A DNA stretch of 6,718 nucleotides, taken from positions 1 through 6,718 of the forward strand of contig JAESUF010000047.1 in the NCBI GenBank assembly GCA_016763215.1. The letters run 5' to 3'. Below are positions 1 to 6,718 of this stretch, one piece after another. A program made the translations under genes and the position numbers. The notes under the pieces were generated by a model. That model searched no databases and was not told the origin of the DNA. It saw nothing but the letters and a program-made list of their open reading frames with translations. Every line of letters starts with the position of its first letter. Position 1 is the stretch's first letter. The stretch comes from Flavobacteriaceae bacterium. GTDB taxonomy: Bacteria > Bacteroidota > Bacteroidia > Flavobacteriales > Flavobacteriaceae.

Positions 1-1731
1 ATAATTCCATGCATTACCTTCAATAAACCCTTGTCCGTGTGTATCCAATGCATTAAAGTTTTTTCTAAATTTCCCATTAGATAGTTTTGGACTCATATAC
101 CCATTAATAGGATTGAACACATTGTTATAGTATTCCGATCGTTCTAAAAAAGTTTTTTCAACATCCGTATTTCCAACATCTTTTGCAATCTGAGCAATTG
201 TCCAATCATCATAGGCCAATTCTAATGTTTTAGAAACTGAAGAATGGCTTTTGTCATCTGGCACATATTTATAGTTTATATAATCTCCTAAACCGTCAAA
301 ATAAGAAACGTTTGCTGTTGCTACCGATGCTTGTAATGCTTGCCTTTTATTGAAATCTCCAACATTCTTCACCACCGCATCTGCAATAACAGAAGTAGCA
401 TGATAGCCAATCATGCACCAGTTTTCATTGGCATAATGGCTCCAAATTGGCAACATATTATGCACACTTTCTTGCTGATGTGCCAACATAGATTTTATCA
501 TATCATTGTTGCGCTCTTGTTGTATAACATTAAATAAAGGATGTAAAGCTCTATAGGTATCCCAAAGTGAAAATACCGTATAGTTTGTAAATCCTTTTGA
601 GTCGTGAATATTTTGATCTAAGCCTCTGTACTTACCATCGACATCTTCATACAAGATTGGACTTAACATGGTATGATACAAAGCCGTATAAAATGTCTCT
701 TTTTGAGACTCTTCAATCGTTTCAATATCAATTTTAGAAAGCTCTTTATTCCATTTTCCCTGTGTCTCTGCTTTGGTTTTATCAAAATCCCAATGCGGAA
801 TTTCAGCTTCTAAGTTTTTCATAGCGCCAGCAGAACTTACAGATGACAACGCAAATTTTAATTTGATCTTCTCTCCTTCTTCAGTATCAAAATTAAAATA
901 AGCTCTAATATCTTTCCCCGCCATTTCTGGAAAATTTTCAGATTCATTAAAACGCCCATAAAAACCGTTATAACTTAGTTTATCGTATTTTTTATGTCCG
1001 TAACTTTTAAATGATTTCGAAAACTGAATCGCGAAAAAAACTTTTTTCGTTCTTGCCCAACCTTTGGTTTGTCTATAACCAGTAACTGTAGAATCATTTT
1101 CTACACGCAAAAATGTCCAAACATTCTTATTATCATGATGATATACATTATATACCAAGTCTAATAAAATATGAGATTCGTTTGATTTTGGGAATGTATA
1201 TTGATGAAAACCCACACGCTCTGTAGCCGTTAATTCTACCTTAATCTTATAATCTTCTAAATCAACTTTGTAATATCCAGCTTTTGCTATTTCATTTTCA
1301 TGTGAAAATTTAGAGTAAAATCCTTTTTTTCCTTCTTTCGTTTTAATTGGATCTAATAGTAATTTACCTGTAGTAGGCATCACCAGTAAATCTCCTAAAT
1401 CTGAATGTCCTGTTCCACTTACATTTGTGTGTGCAAAACCTACTATTGTCGTATCTCTATATTGATAACCTGCACAGTATTCATAGGTTTTAGAATTGTA
1501 TTTACCTTTTTTAAACATTACTTCAAAATTGGTTTGCGGACTCAATTGCACCATTCCGAAAGGAGCTGTAGCACCAGGGAAAACATGCCCCATTTTACTG
1601 GTTCCAATCATAGGATTCACATATTTCACAAAATCTTTTGAAAGATTACTCTTTGATTTTTTAAAATCTGAATCGGCATTACAACTTAGTAGTAAAACAC
1701 TAAAAATTACTAAAATTATTTTTCTCATCAT
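1..1731 (-). CDS. GH92 family alpha-mannosidase-type lipoprotein, 3' end outside window
   Basis: This is an exo-acting alpha-mannosidase candidate of glycoside hydrolase family 92, a calcium-dependent inverting family. The frame is open for 577 codons from ATG at 1731 to base 1. Residues 1-17 form a lipoprotein signal peptide (Met-Met-Arg-Lys, hydrophobic core, Leu-Leu-Ser-Cys with Cys17), followed by an Asp-containing stretch that could favour surface export. GH92 landmarks are VNPMIGT (38-44), HVFPGATAPFGMVQLSP (49-65), the FSLWDTYR block (387-394), CMIGYHA, and SVSKTLELAYDDWTIAQ. The last visible residues are EGNAWNY (571-577), whose Glu aligns with the conserved Glu that I believe is the family's general acid. 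The conserved NEDxGQ region and any accessory modules lie beyond the window. The start is the first of two adjacent ATGs (1731 or 1728), one base after the stop of the upstream GH92 gene, which implies co-transcription and possibly coupled translation. It is a diverged paralogue of that neighbour, with a different sequence around residues 69-85, so linkage preference may differ. Family assignment is firm; exact substrate is not. Confidence 0.93.
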   Translation of the reverse strand, partial: MMRKIILVIFSVLLLSCNADSDFKKSKSNLSKDFVKYVNPMIGTSKMGHVFPGATAPFGMVQLSPQTNFEVMFKKGKYNSKTYEYCAGYQYRDTTIVGFAHTNVSGTGHSDLGDLLVMPTTGKLLLDPIKTKEGKKGFYSKFSHENEIAKAGYYKVDLEDYKIKVELTATERVGFHQYTFPKSNESHILLDLVYNVYHHDNKNVWTFLRVENDSTVTGYRQTKGWARTKKVFFAIQFSKSFKSYGHKKYDKLSYNGFYGRFNESENFPEMAGKDIRAYFNFDTEEGEKIKLKFALSSVSSAGAMKNLEAEIPHWDFDKTKAETQGKWNKELSKIDIETIEESQKETFYTALYHTMLSPILYEDVDGKYRGLDQNIHDSKGFTNYTVFSLWDTYRALHPLFNVIQQERNNDMIKSMLAHQQESVHNMLPIWSHYANENWCMIGYHATSVIADAVVKNVGDFNKRQALQASVATANVSYFDGLGDYINYKYVPDDKSHSSVSKTLELAYDDWTIAQIAKDVGNTDVEKTFLERSEYYNNVFNPINGYMSPKLSNGKFRKNFNALDTHGQGFIEGNAWNY

Positions 1732-1732
1732 T

Positions 1733-3148
1733 TTACTTAATCTGAATTTCATCAACAAAAATCCACGAACGCCCATCGTGTTTATATCCTAAATGCCAAG
1801 TAGGCAATACTCCTAACTTTCTGGCAATTACTTTTACATATCGAGCTGTTTCAGTTACTGACTTTTTAACCGACTTAATCGCAACATTTTCATCTTTCTT
1901 TGTAGTATTTATTTTTTCTGAATGTACTTTTTGATACTTCTTACCATCTTTTGAAATGTAGATTTCAACTTTTGTTGGATAAAAAATCCAGCTACGTTGG
2001 TCTTGTAAAAAACCAATCGAAATTTGATTGATTTCTTTCTCGCTTCCCAAATCTACAATAGCAACAACATCTTCATTTGAATACCCTTGCCAAGTTCCTG
2101 TTTTAAAATCTTCAGCTCCAATAATTCCATCAATCAATGCATTCTTTCCTCCTCCATTGTATTGATTTGCATACTTCGTTTTTAATTCAATGGTTAAGTT
2201 TGGATCTATCTTAAAAAATTCTGTCGAAACAACTGCACTCTTCTTTTCTCCCCTTTTTGCATATACTTTCAGTGTCAACTTTTCTGAAATTTCAAAAGGT
2301 TTTTCATAAGCTGTAAAACCCTTTCCTAAAGAATAATAAATTTCTGATTCTTTATCTATACTTTCCAGAACAATGCGGGTACTTCCTTTAAACGCGACAT
2401 CCCCTTTAGCAATAAAAGGCACTGGTACAATAGTGTGTTCTTTAATCTCAGTAACAGGAACGTGTTCATCTTCTGTACCCCAATTTGAAGGAGTCTCTGC
2501 CATTTCAAAGACTAAACTCCCTCCGTCTATAATATCTTCATGTTTGATATATGAATACGGATAATTCTTTCCATTTAGATATACCTTTTTTATATACGAA
2601 TTAGTTTCTGATAATGATTCTGCTACTACTGTAAAGGTCTTCCCATTTTCTAAATTAATAGTTGCCTTACTAAACAACGGAGTCCCAATAATATATTGAT
2701 TTGACCCAGGGGTAACAGGATAAAATCCTAAAGAACTAAAAACATACCAAGCACTCATTTGACCACAATCTTCATTTCCTGAAATTCCATCAGGAGTATT
2801 CGTATACAACTCAGTTAAAATTTGTCGAACCTTCTCTTGAGTCTTGTGTGGTTTGTTCACGAAATTATACAGATAGGCCATATGATGACTCGGTTCGTTC
2901 CCATGAGCATACTGACCAATTAACCCTGTAATATCAGCTTGATTCCTTCCAGATGTTTCATTTTTTGCAACGAATAATGTATCTAACTGGTTTTCTAATC
3001 CCTTTTTACCTCCAAGTAATTTAGTAAACCCACTGACATCCTGAGGGACATAAAAACTATATTGCCATGAATTGGCTTCAGTATAATTAAAATTGACTTC
3101 ATATGGGTCAAAAGGCGCAAACCAAGTGTTACGAAAACGTCCTCTCAT
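1733..3148 (-). CDS. GH92 C-terminal half with chitobiase-C-like and F5/8 type C modules
   Basis: This 471-residue frame is the 3' part of the interrupted GH92 gene. Its Met (codon 502 of the whole gene) is 13 codons after the TAG and is very probably an internal residue, not a real start: there is no signal peptide, and the family sequence runs upstream of it. Conserved GH92 blocks are YTEANSWQYSF (22-32; Glu24 is the likely general acid), GLIGQYAHGNEPSHHMAYLY (75-94) and GNEDCGQMSAWYVFSSLGFY (124-143; Asp127 is the likely general base). The catalytic part ends near SNWG (221-224). Residues about 244-314 resemble the chitobiase/hexosaminidase C-terminal module (IYYSLGKG, then PFEISEKLTLKVYA). 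Residues about 318-471 are an F5/8 type C carbohydrate-binding-like domain (YNGGGKNALIDG, VAIVDLG, ARYVKVIARKLG, SWIFVDEIQI). Without the N-terminal sandwich and signal it should not work alone. TAA at 1733-1735 is followed after one base by the next GH92 start. Confidence 0.85.
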   Translation of the reverse strand: MRGRFRNTWFAPFDPYEVNFNYTEANSWQYSFYVPQDVSGFTKLLGGKKGLENQLDTLFVAKNETSGRNQADITGLIGQYAHGNEPSHHMAYLYNFVNKPHKTQEKVRQILTELYTNTPDGISGNEDCGQMSAWYVFSSLGFYPVTPGSNQYIIGTPLFSKATINLENGKTFTVVAESLSETNSYIKKVYLNGKNYPYSYIKHEDIIDGGSLVFEMAETPSNWGTEDEHVPVTEIKEHTIVPVPFIAKGDVAFKGSTRIVLESIDKESEIYYSLGKGFTAYEKPFEISEKLTLKVYAKRGEKKSAVVSTEFFKIDPNLTIELKTKYANQYNGGGKNALIDGIIGAEDFKTGTWQGYSNEDVVAIVDLGSEKEINQISIGFLQDQRSWIFYPTKVEIYISKDGKKYQKVHSEKINTTKKDENVAIKSVKKSVTETARYVKVIARKLGVLPTWHLGYKHDGRSWIFVDEIQIK

Positions 3149-3184
3149 AAATTTTGATTCAGGGTCAAATATATTTTTGTAAAA

Positions 3185-4651
3185 CTATCCTCTTTCAGTA
3201 TAGGTCTTATAATCTTCTGTTTTTCCCATAGATTTTGCCATTTGAGCAATGGTCCAATCATCATAGGCATACTCCAACGTTTTGGAAACCGATTCCGATT
3301 CTTTCTCAACAGGAATAAATCCATATTCTTTATAACTCTTTAAGCCTAACTTATCTCTGGTTGCAGAATGCTTCATTGCTTTTAATGCTTTTTCTGCATC
3401 ATATCCTCGAATCCCTTTTAAATAAGCATCCGCAATTACGGGAACGGCATGATATCCAATCATACAATGTGTATAATTTGCTGCTAAATCCCAAATAGGC
3501 ATAATTCCACCTTCATCATATTTTGCCAAAAAAGTATTGATAAAATCATTCGTTCTCTCTTGTTCTATAATAGTATATAAAGGATGTGCGGCTCTATAGG
3601 TATCCCATAAAGAAAATACTGTGTAGTAATCAAAGTCTTTTGTTTGATGCACCTTCAAATCCATTCCACGATAACGTCCATCAACATCTTGGAAAAGATT
3701 TGGAGCAATCATCACATGATACATCGAAGTGTAAAAATTAGTCAAGTTATCTGTATTCTTATCTTCTACAACAATCTTCTTTAGTTGTTGTTCCCAGACA
3801 TCTTGTGCTTCTTTCTTTACTTCCTCAAATGACTTCCCTTTTATTTCAGCTTCAAAGTTCTTTTTAGCTCCTTCTATATCAACAGCACTAATTCCTATAG
3901 AAACATATACTGGCTCATTATTTGGATTGATAAACTCAAAACTTTCTTTTGTTGGGCTTTTTATATAGGTTCTTTTCGGATTCTTAAAAGGCTTTGAGAA
4001 CTCCATATAAAAGAACAATCGTTGGTCTGTTGCCCATGCTTTTGAATGACGATATCCTTGTACAGTAGTTTCATTAACAATAGTTATGTTATAATCGTTC
4101 AATTGATCTCTATGCTCATAATCTAAAATAACTACCTGATTGTCTTTTGAAGGAAATTGATATTTGTGCATTCCACTCCGCTTAGAAGTTGTCAATTCCA
4201 CCTCAATTTTTGTATCGTCTAAATACACTTTATAATATCCCGGTTCAGCAACCTCATTTTCATGAGAAAAATGTGCTCTGTATCCTTTTTTTCCATCCGC
4301 GCCATTGTTGAAGTTTACTTCATTGGTAGGCATCAATAAAATATCTCCATAATCCGACACTCCTGTACCACTTAAATGTGTATGTGAAAATCCGTAGATG
4401 TATTCATCTGAATAATGATATCCTGAACATCCGTCCCATCCATCTAAACGAGTATCTGGGCTTAATTGCATCATCCCAAAAGGCATTGTAGCTCCAGGGT
4501 ATGTATGACCATGTCCTCCAGTTCCAATAAAAGGGTTTACATAGGATATCAATTGTTGATCGTTTTCGGCAGGAAGAACTATCTCCCTTTGATTACAAGA
4601 AATAAATGTTAGTAATCCTAAAAATAGAGCGCTATAAAAATATTTTTTCAT
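3185..4651 (-). CDS. GH92 N-terminal half (ends at premature TAG)
   Basis: This 488-residue reading frame is the 5' part of the interrupted GH92 gene. Residues 1-19 are a lipoprotein signal peptide (MKKYFYSALF start, Phe-Ile-Ser-Cys lipobox, Cys19). GH92 signatures follow: YVNPFIGTGGHGHTYPGAT (37-55), MPFGMMQLSPDT (56-67), GWDGCSGYHY (71-80), GFSHTHLSGTGVSDYGD (87-103), FSLWDTYR (346-353), CMIGYHA (396-402) and SVSKTLEYAYDDW (454-466). It stops after ThrGluArgGly inside a barrel helix. Both residues that I take as the catalytic acid and base lie downstream of the stop, so the product as terminated should be exported and lipidated but inactive and probably unstable. The ATG at 4651 is preferred because the signal peptide begins directly there and only 63 bases separate it from the divergent GH20 start. 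Confidence 0.85.
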   Translation of the reverse strand: MKKYFYSALFLGLLTFISCNQREIVLPAENDQQLISYVNPFIGTGGHGHTYPGATMPFGMMQLSPDTRLDGWDGCSGYHYSDEYIYGFSHTHLSGTGVSDYGDILLMPTNEVNFNNGADGKKGYRAHFSHENEVAEPGYYKVYLDDTKIEVELTTSKRSGMHKYQFPSKDNQVVILDYEHRDQLNDYNITIVNETTVQGYRHSKAWATDQRLFFYMEFSKPFKNPKRTYIKSPTKESFEFINPNNEPVYVSIGISAVDIEGAKKNFEAEIKGKSFEEVKKEAQDVWEQQLKKIVVEDKNTDNLTNFYTSMYHVMIAPNLFQDVDGRYRGMDLKVHQTKDFDYYTVFSLWDTYRAAHPLYTIIEQERTNDFINTFLAKYDEGGIMPIWDLAANYTHCMIGYHAVPVIADAYLKGIRGYDAEKALKAMKHSATRDKLGLKSYKEYGFIPVEKESESVSKTLEYAYDDWTIAQMAKSMGKTEDYKTYTERG

Positions 4652-4714
4652 TCTAAATGTCAGTTTGTTTTTTTGTCTAAATTAGCAAAATAACGATAAT
4701 CAATCAATTAGAAA
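4652..4714. promoter_or_regulatory. Divergent intergenic region between GH92 operon and GH20 gene
   Basis: The 63 bases between the two divergent ATGs must hold the start signals for the GH20 gene, and for the GH92 operon unless promoters lie inside the coding regions. It is very AT-rich. TTTG-type elements, as in the Bacteroidota -33 box, occur on the plus strand at 4664-4667 and 4672-4675, but no good TAnnTTTG -7 box follows at the usual distance. On the minus strand a TATTTTG, one base short of the -7 consensus, is present without a well-spaced -33 element. A short CAAT-repeat stretch (TAATCAATCAATTA, 4697-4710) lies just before the GH20 start and has TAAT/ATTA ends. No Shine-Dalgarno site is evident for either gene, which is normal in this phylum. 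A regulatory role follows from the layout; individual elements are not established. Confidence 0.45.
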
Positions 4715-6718
4715 ATGGGAATTTTTAGACGAACAATACAACGGCTATTATGTACGACAATAATTCTACTAAATTCAGGATGTTTTAATCAACAAAATGA
4801 TGTTGTAAAACCCTTAATAATTCCAGTGCCATTATCACAAACAATCGGTAATAGCACCTTTTTAATTGATAGCAATACTCAATTGAGTTATGACAATGAA
4901 TTTAAACCAGTTGCTGAATTCTTAAAAGCATTTATTGAAAATGGAAGTTCTATCGAGTTGAAAAACACCGAATCAGAACATAAAATTTCATTTATAAAAG
5001 ATTCTACGATTAAAAATGAAGAGGGATATCGTTTAAAAATAACCGAACAACAAATTCATATTTTTTCGAACAGTCAAAAAGGAGCATTTTATGGCGTACA
5101 ATCTTTAAGGCAATTATTACCCGCTAATTTTGAAAATGGAAGCTACACTAATAATTCAGTTTCAGTACAATCTATAGAAATAGAAGATTCACCACAATTT
5201 AAATACAGAGGAATGCATTTGGATGTAGGTAGACATATGTATTCTATAGATTTTATCAAAAAATATATCGATTTAATGGCCATGCTAAAAATGAATACGT
5301 TTCATTGGCACTTAACTGAAGATCAAGGTTGGCGAATAGAGATCAAGAAATATCCGAAGCTACAAGAAATAGCAGCTTACAGAAAAGAAACATTGATTGG
5401 ACATTACAGTGACCAACCACATCAATTTGATGGAAAAAAGTATGGTGGATTTTATACACAAGAACAAATCAAAGAGATTGTTGCTTATGCACAAACTCGT
5501 CAAGTAACGATTATTCCTGAAATTGAAATGCCCGGTCACTCACAAGCTGCCATTGCTGCTTATCCAGAATTAGGCTGTACTGGAAAACAAGTAGAAGTAG
5601 CCACCAAATGGGGTGTCTTTGAAGAAGTGTATTGCCCAAAAGAATCAACTTTTAAATTTTTAGAAGACGTGATTGATGAAGTGGTTGATTTATTTCCCGG
5701 AAAATACATTCATATTGGTGGTGATGAGGCGCCAAAAACTAGATGGAAAAACTGCAATCATTGCCAGAAACTTATCAAAAAAGAAGGTTTAAAAAATGAG
5801 CATGGACTGCAAAGTTATTTTATCTCACGAATGGAAAAATACATCAACTCAAAAGGGAAGCAAATAATCGGTTGGGATGAAATTTTAGAAGGTGGGTTAG
5901 CTCCAAATGCAACAGTAATGTCGTGGCGAGGAACATCTGGTGCCATTCAAGCAGCAAAAGAGCATCACAATGTGATTTTAACTCCTGGTTCCCATTGTTA
6001 TTTTGATCATTACCAATATGACGGTGAGAATGAACCTCTTGCTATTGGTGGTTTCTTGCCTTTAGAAAAAGTGTACAGTTTTAATCCAATTCCTGATGAA
6101 CTTACAAAAGAAGAATCGAACTATGTTTTAGGTGCACAAGGAAACGTTTGGACTGAATATATGCAGACTTCCGAAAAAGTAGAATATATGGCTTTCCCTA
6201 GAATGGTTGCTTTAAGTGAAGTTGTTTGGAGTTCGGCAAAAAACAAAGAATATGAAAATTTCAAAAATCGTTTGATTGAATATCAAAAAAGGTTGGATCT
6301 ATTGAATGTCAATTATGCAAATCACTTGTATGAGTTAAGTGGAAAACTGGACTCAGAAAATGAGCTTCTTTCATATTCATTAAAAGCTGCTTCTAATGAT
6401 AATATTATTCGATATACTATAGATGGTACGAACCCTACAATAGCGTCTAAGTTATATGCAAAGCCTATTTCTATTCAAAAGTCGACGACAATAAAAGCCG
6501 CAAATTTTAATAAAACAACGCAATTAAGCACCCTTTTTACAGAAACAATTAGAATCCACAAAGCAACAGGTAAAAAAGTAAGTTTAAATGTTGAGCCTAA
6601 CTCCAAGTATAATTCAGGAGGAAAAAAAGCACTGATTAATGGGATTTCAGGAAGTGAAAAACGCTACGGAGATAAAGAATGGTTAGGGTTTTCTGGTGAT
6701 GATGTAGAAATTACAATC
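4715..6718 (+). CDS. GH20 beta-N-acetylhexosaminidase lipoprotein, 3' end outside window
   Basis: This exo-beta-N-acetylhexosaminidase candidate would release terminal beta-GlcNAc or GalNAc by substrate-assisted catalysis. 668 codons are open from ATG 4715 to the window edge. Residues 1-23 look like a lipoprotein signal (Arg-Arg, hydrophobic core, Asn-Ser-Gly-Cys with Cys23; the Asn at -3 is atypical). An N-terminal GH20b-type domain spans about 30-158 (KGAFYGVQSLRQLLP near its end). The GH20 barrel starts at FKYRGMHLDVGRH (162-174, substrate-binding Arg173), with FHWHLTEDQGWR (196-207), EMPGHS (271-276), the catalytic pair in HIGGDEAP (Asp337-Glu338), GWDEIL (386-391, Trp387), MSWRG (Trp404) and GNVWTEYM (Trp479, Glu481). 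From about 539 comes a chitobiase-C-like module (IRYTIDGTNPT), then from about 606 the start of an F5/8 type C domain (YNSGGKKALING, 632-643), cut by the window end. All expected active-site residues are present. It is divergent from the GH92 operon, which suggests shared control and a joint role in N-glycan-like substrates. Beta-GlcNAc versus chitin oligosaccharide preference is not decided. Confidence 0.95.
   Translation, partial: MGIFRRTIQRLLCTTIILLNSGCFNQQNDVVKPLIIPVPLSQTIGNSTFLIDSNTQLSYDNEFKPVAEFLKAFIENGSSIELKNTESEHKISFIKDSTIKNEEGYRLKITEQQIHIFSNSQKGAFYGVQSLRQLLPANFENGSYTNNSVSVQSIEIEDSPQFKYRGMHLDVGRHMYSIDFIKKYIDLMAMLKMNTFHWHLTEDQGWRIEIKKYPKLQEIAAYRKETLIGHYSDQPHQFDGKKYGGFYTQEQIKEIVAYAQTRQVTIIPEIEMPGHSQAAIAAYPELGCTGKQVEVATKWGVFEEVYCPKESTFKFLEDVIDEVVDLFPGKYIHIGGDEAPKTRWKNCNHCQKLIKKEGLKNEHGLQSYFISRMEKYINSKGKQIIGWDEILEGGLAPNATVMSWRGTSGAIQAAKEHHNVILTPGSHCYFDHYQYDGENEPLAIGGFLPLEKVYSFNPIPDELTKEESNYVLGAQGNVWTEYMQTSEKVEYMAFPRMVALSEVVWSSAKNKEYENFKNRLIEYQKRLDLLNVNYANHLYELSGKLDSENELLSYSLKAASNDNIIRYTIDGTNPTIASKLYAKPISIQKSTTIKAANFNKTTQLSTLFTETIRIHKATGKKVSLNVEPNSKYNSGGKKALINGISGSEKRYGDKEWLGFSGDDVEITI

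Larger units (their letters stand above)
1733..4651 (-). pseudogene. GH92 alpha-mannosidase lipoprotein gene interrupted by one in-frame TAG
   Basis: Read as one unit, this is a 973-codon GH92 gene (final TAA at 1733-1735) with a single internal TAG at codon 489 (3185-3187). The halves are in the same frame: the ATGs at 4651 and 3148 are 1503 bases apart. The codons between the TAG and that second Met encode FYKNIFDPESKF, which continues the family sequence. The paralogue at 1-1731 reads ERSEYYNNVFNP where this gene reads ERG-stop-FYKNIFDP, so the TAG replaces one residue (Glu in the paralogue) with nothing lost or gained. One base change from CAG, GAG or AAG would explain it. Full-gene layout: lipoprotein signal (Cys19), GH92 N-terminal beta-sandwich (about 35-280), alpha-helical barrel (about 300-725), chitobiase-C-like module (about 745-815), F5/8 type C module (about 819-972). 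No other stop or frameshift is seen, so inactivation, if real, is recent. Sequencing error is an equal possibility. Confidence 0.8.

Noticed and set aside
340..537. Small plus-strand open frame of 65 codons
   Set aside because: It lies opposite the GH92 coding sequence, resembles no family I recognise, and the minus-strand frame is clearly the real gene.
1405..1792. Two overlapping plus-strand open frames of 78 and 98 codons (1405-1641, 1496-1792)
   Set aside because: They are antisense to the signal peptide and N-terminal domain of the downstream GH92 gene and to the end of its neighbour. Composition fits antisense shadow reading and no start signal is evident.
2373..2564. Plus-strand open frame of 63 codons
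   Set aside because: It is antisense to the GH92 C-terminal module and has no recognisable domain or context.
3149..3184. Frameshift or small insertion as the cause of the split GH92 gene
   Set aside because: The bases between the two halves translate in the same frame to FYKNIFDPESKF, which aligns with the paralogue without a gap, so the only lesion is a substitution to TAG.
3185..3187. TAG as a programmed pyrrolysine or other recoding site
   Set aside because: Pyrrolysine use is not expected in Flavobacteriia, the position is a non-conserved helix residue and not an active-site one, and no supporting RNA structure is apparent. Nonsense mutation or error is simpler.
548..3607. Identical 17-base direct repeats, e.g. 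gctctataggtatccca at 548-564 and 3591-3607
   Set aside because: These fall in the codons for the conserved LWDTYRA block of both GH92 paralogues, so they reflect homologous coding sequence and not a mobile or regulatory repeat.
4664..4700. Classical Bacteroidota sigma-ABfr promoter (TTTG / TAnnTTTG) for GH20
   Set aside because: TTTG elements exist, but no TAnnTTTG box occurs at the usual 17-20 base spacing, so a specific promoter could not be supported.

Overview
The window is AT-rich and looks like a marine or aquatic Bacteroidota genome, most likely Flavobacteriaceae. The reasons are the codon use, the lack of clear Shine-Dalgarno sites, three consecutive lipoprotein-type glycoside hydrolases, and C-terminal chitobiase-like plus F5/8-type C (discoidin-like) modules of the kind common in this group. 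This assignment rests on style and family content, not on a marker gene.

Layout: bases 1-1731 (minus) hold the first 577 codons of a GH92 alpha-mannosidase-type lipoprotein whose 3' end lies outside the window. Bases 1733-4651 (minus) hold a second, longer GH92 gene. It is split by one in-frame TAG at 3185-3187 into a 488-residue N-terminal half and a 471-residue C-terminal half. Both halves are in the same frame and together cover a complete GH92 enzyme plus two C-terminal accessory modules. The two GH92 genes are separated by one base (TAA-A-ATG) and form an operon transcribed leftwards. A 63-base divergent intergenic region (4652-4714) separates them from a GH20 beta-N-acetylhexosaminidase lipoprotein gene on the plus strand (4715 to beyond 6718).

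Together the genes suggest degradation of mannose- and GlcNAc-containing glycans such as N-glycans: GH20 would remove terminal beta-linked GlcNAc (or GalNAc), and the GH92 enzymes would remove alpha-linked mannose. All three carry lipoprotein signal peptides, so they should act in the periplasm or at the cell surface. No SusC/SusD pair, regulator, RNA gene, insertion sequence or CRISPR array is visible, so membership of a polysaccharide utilisation locus is an inference.

The most notable point is the single nonsense codon in an otherwise intact GH92 gene. It could be a recent inactivation, a sequencing or assembly error, or (least likely) readthrough. I see no evidence of a new type of biological system in this window.
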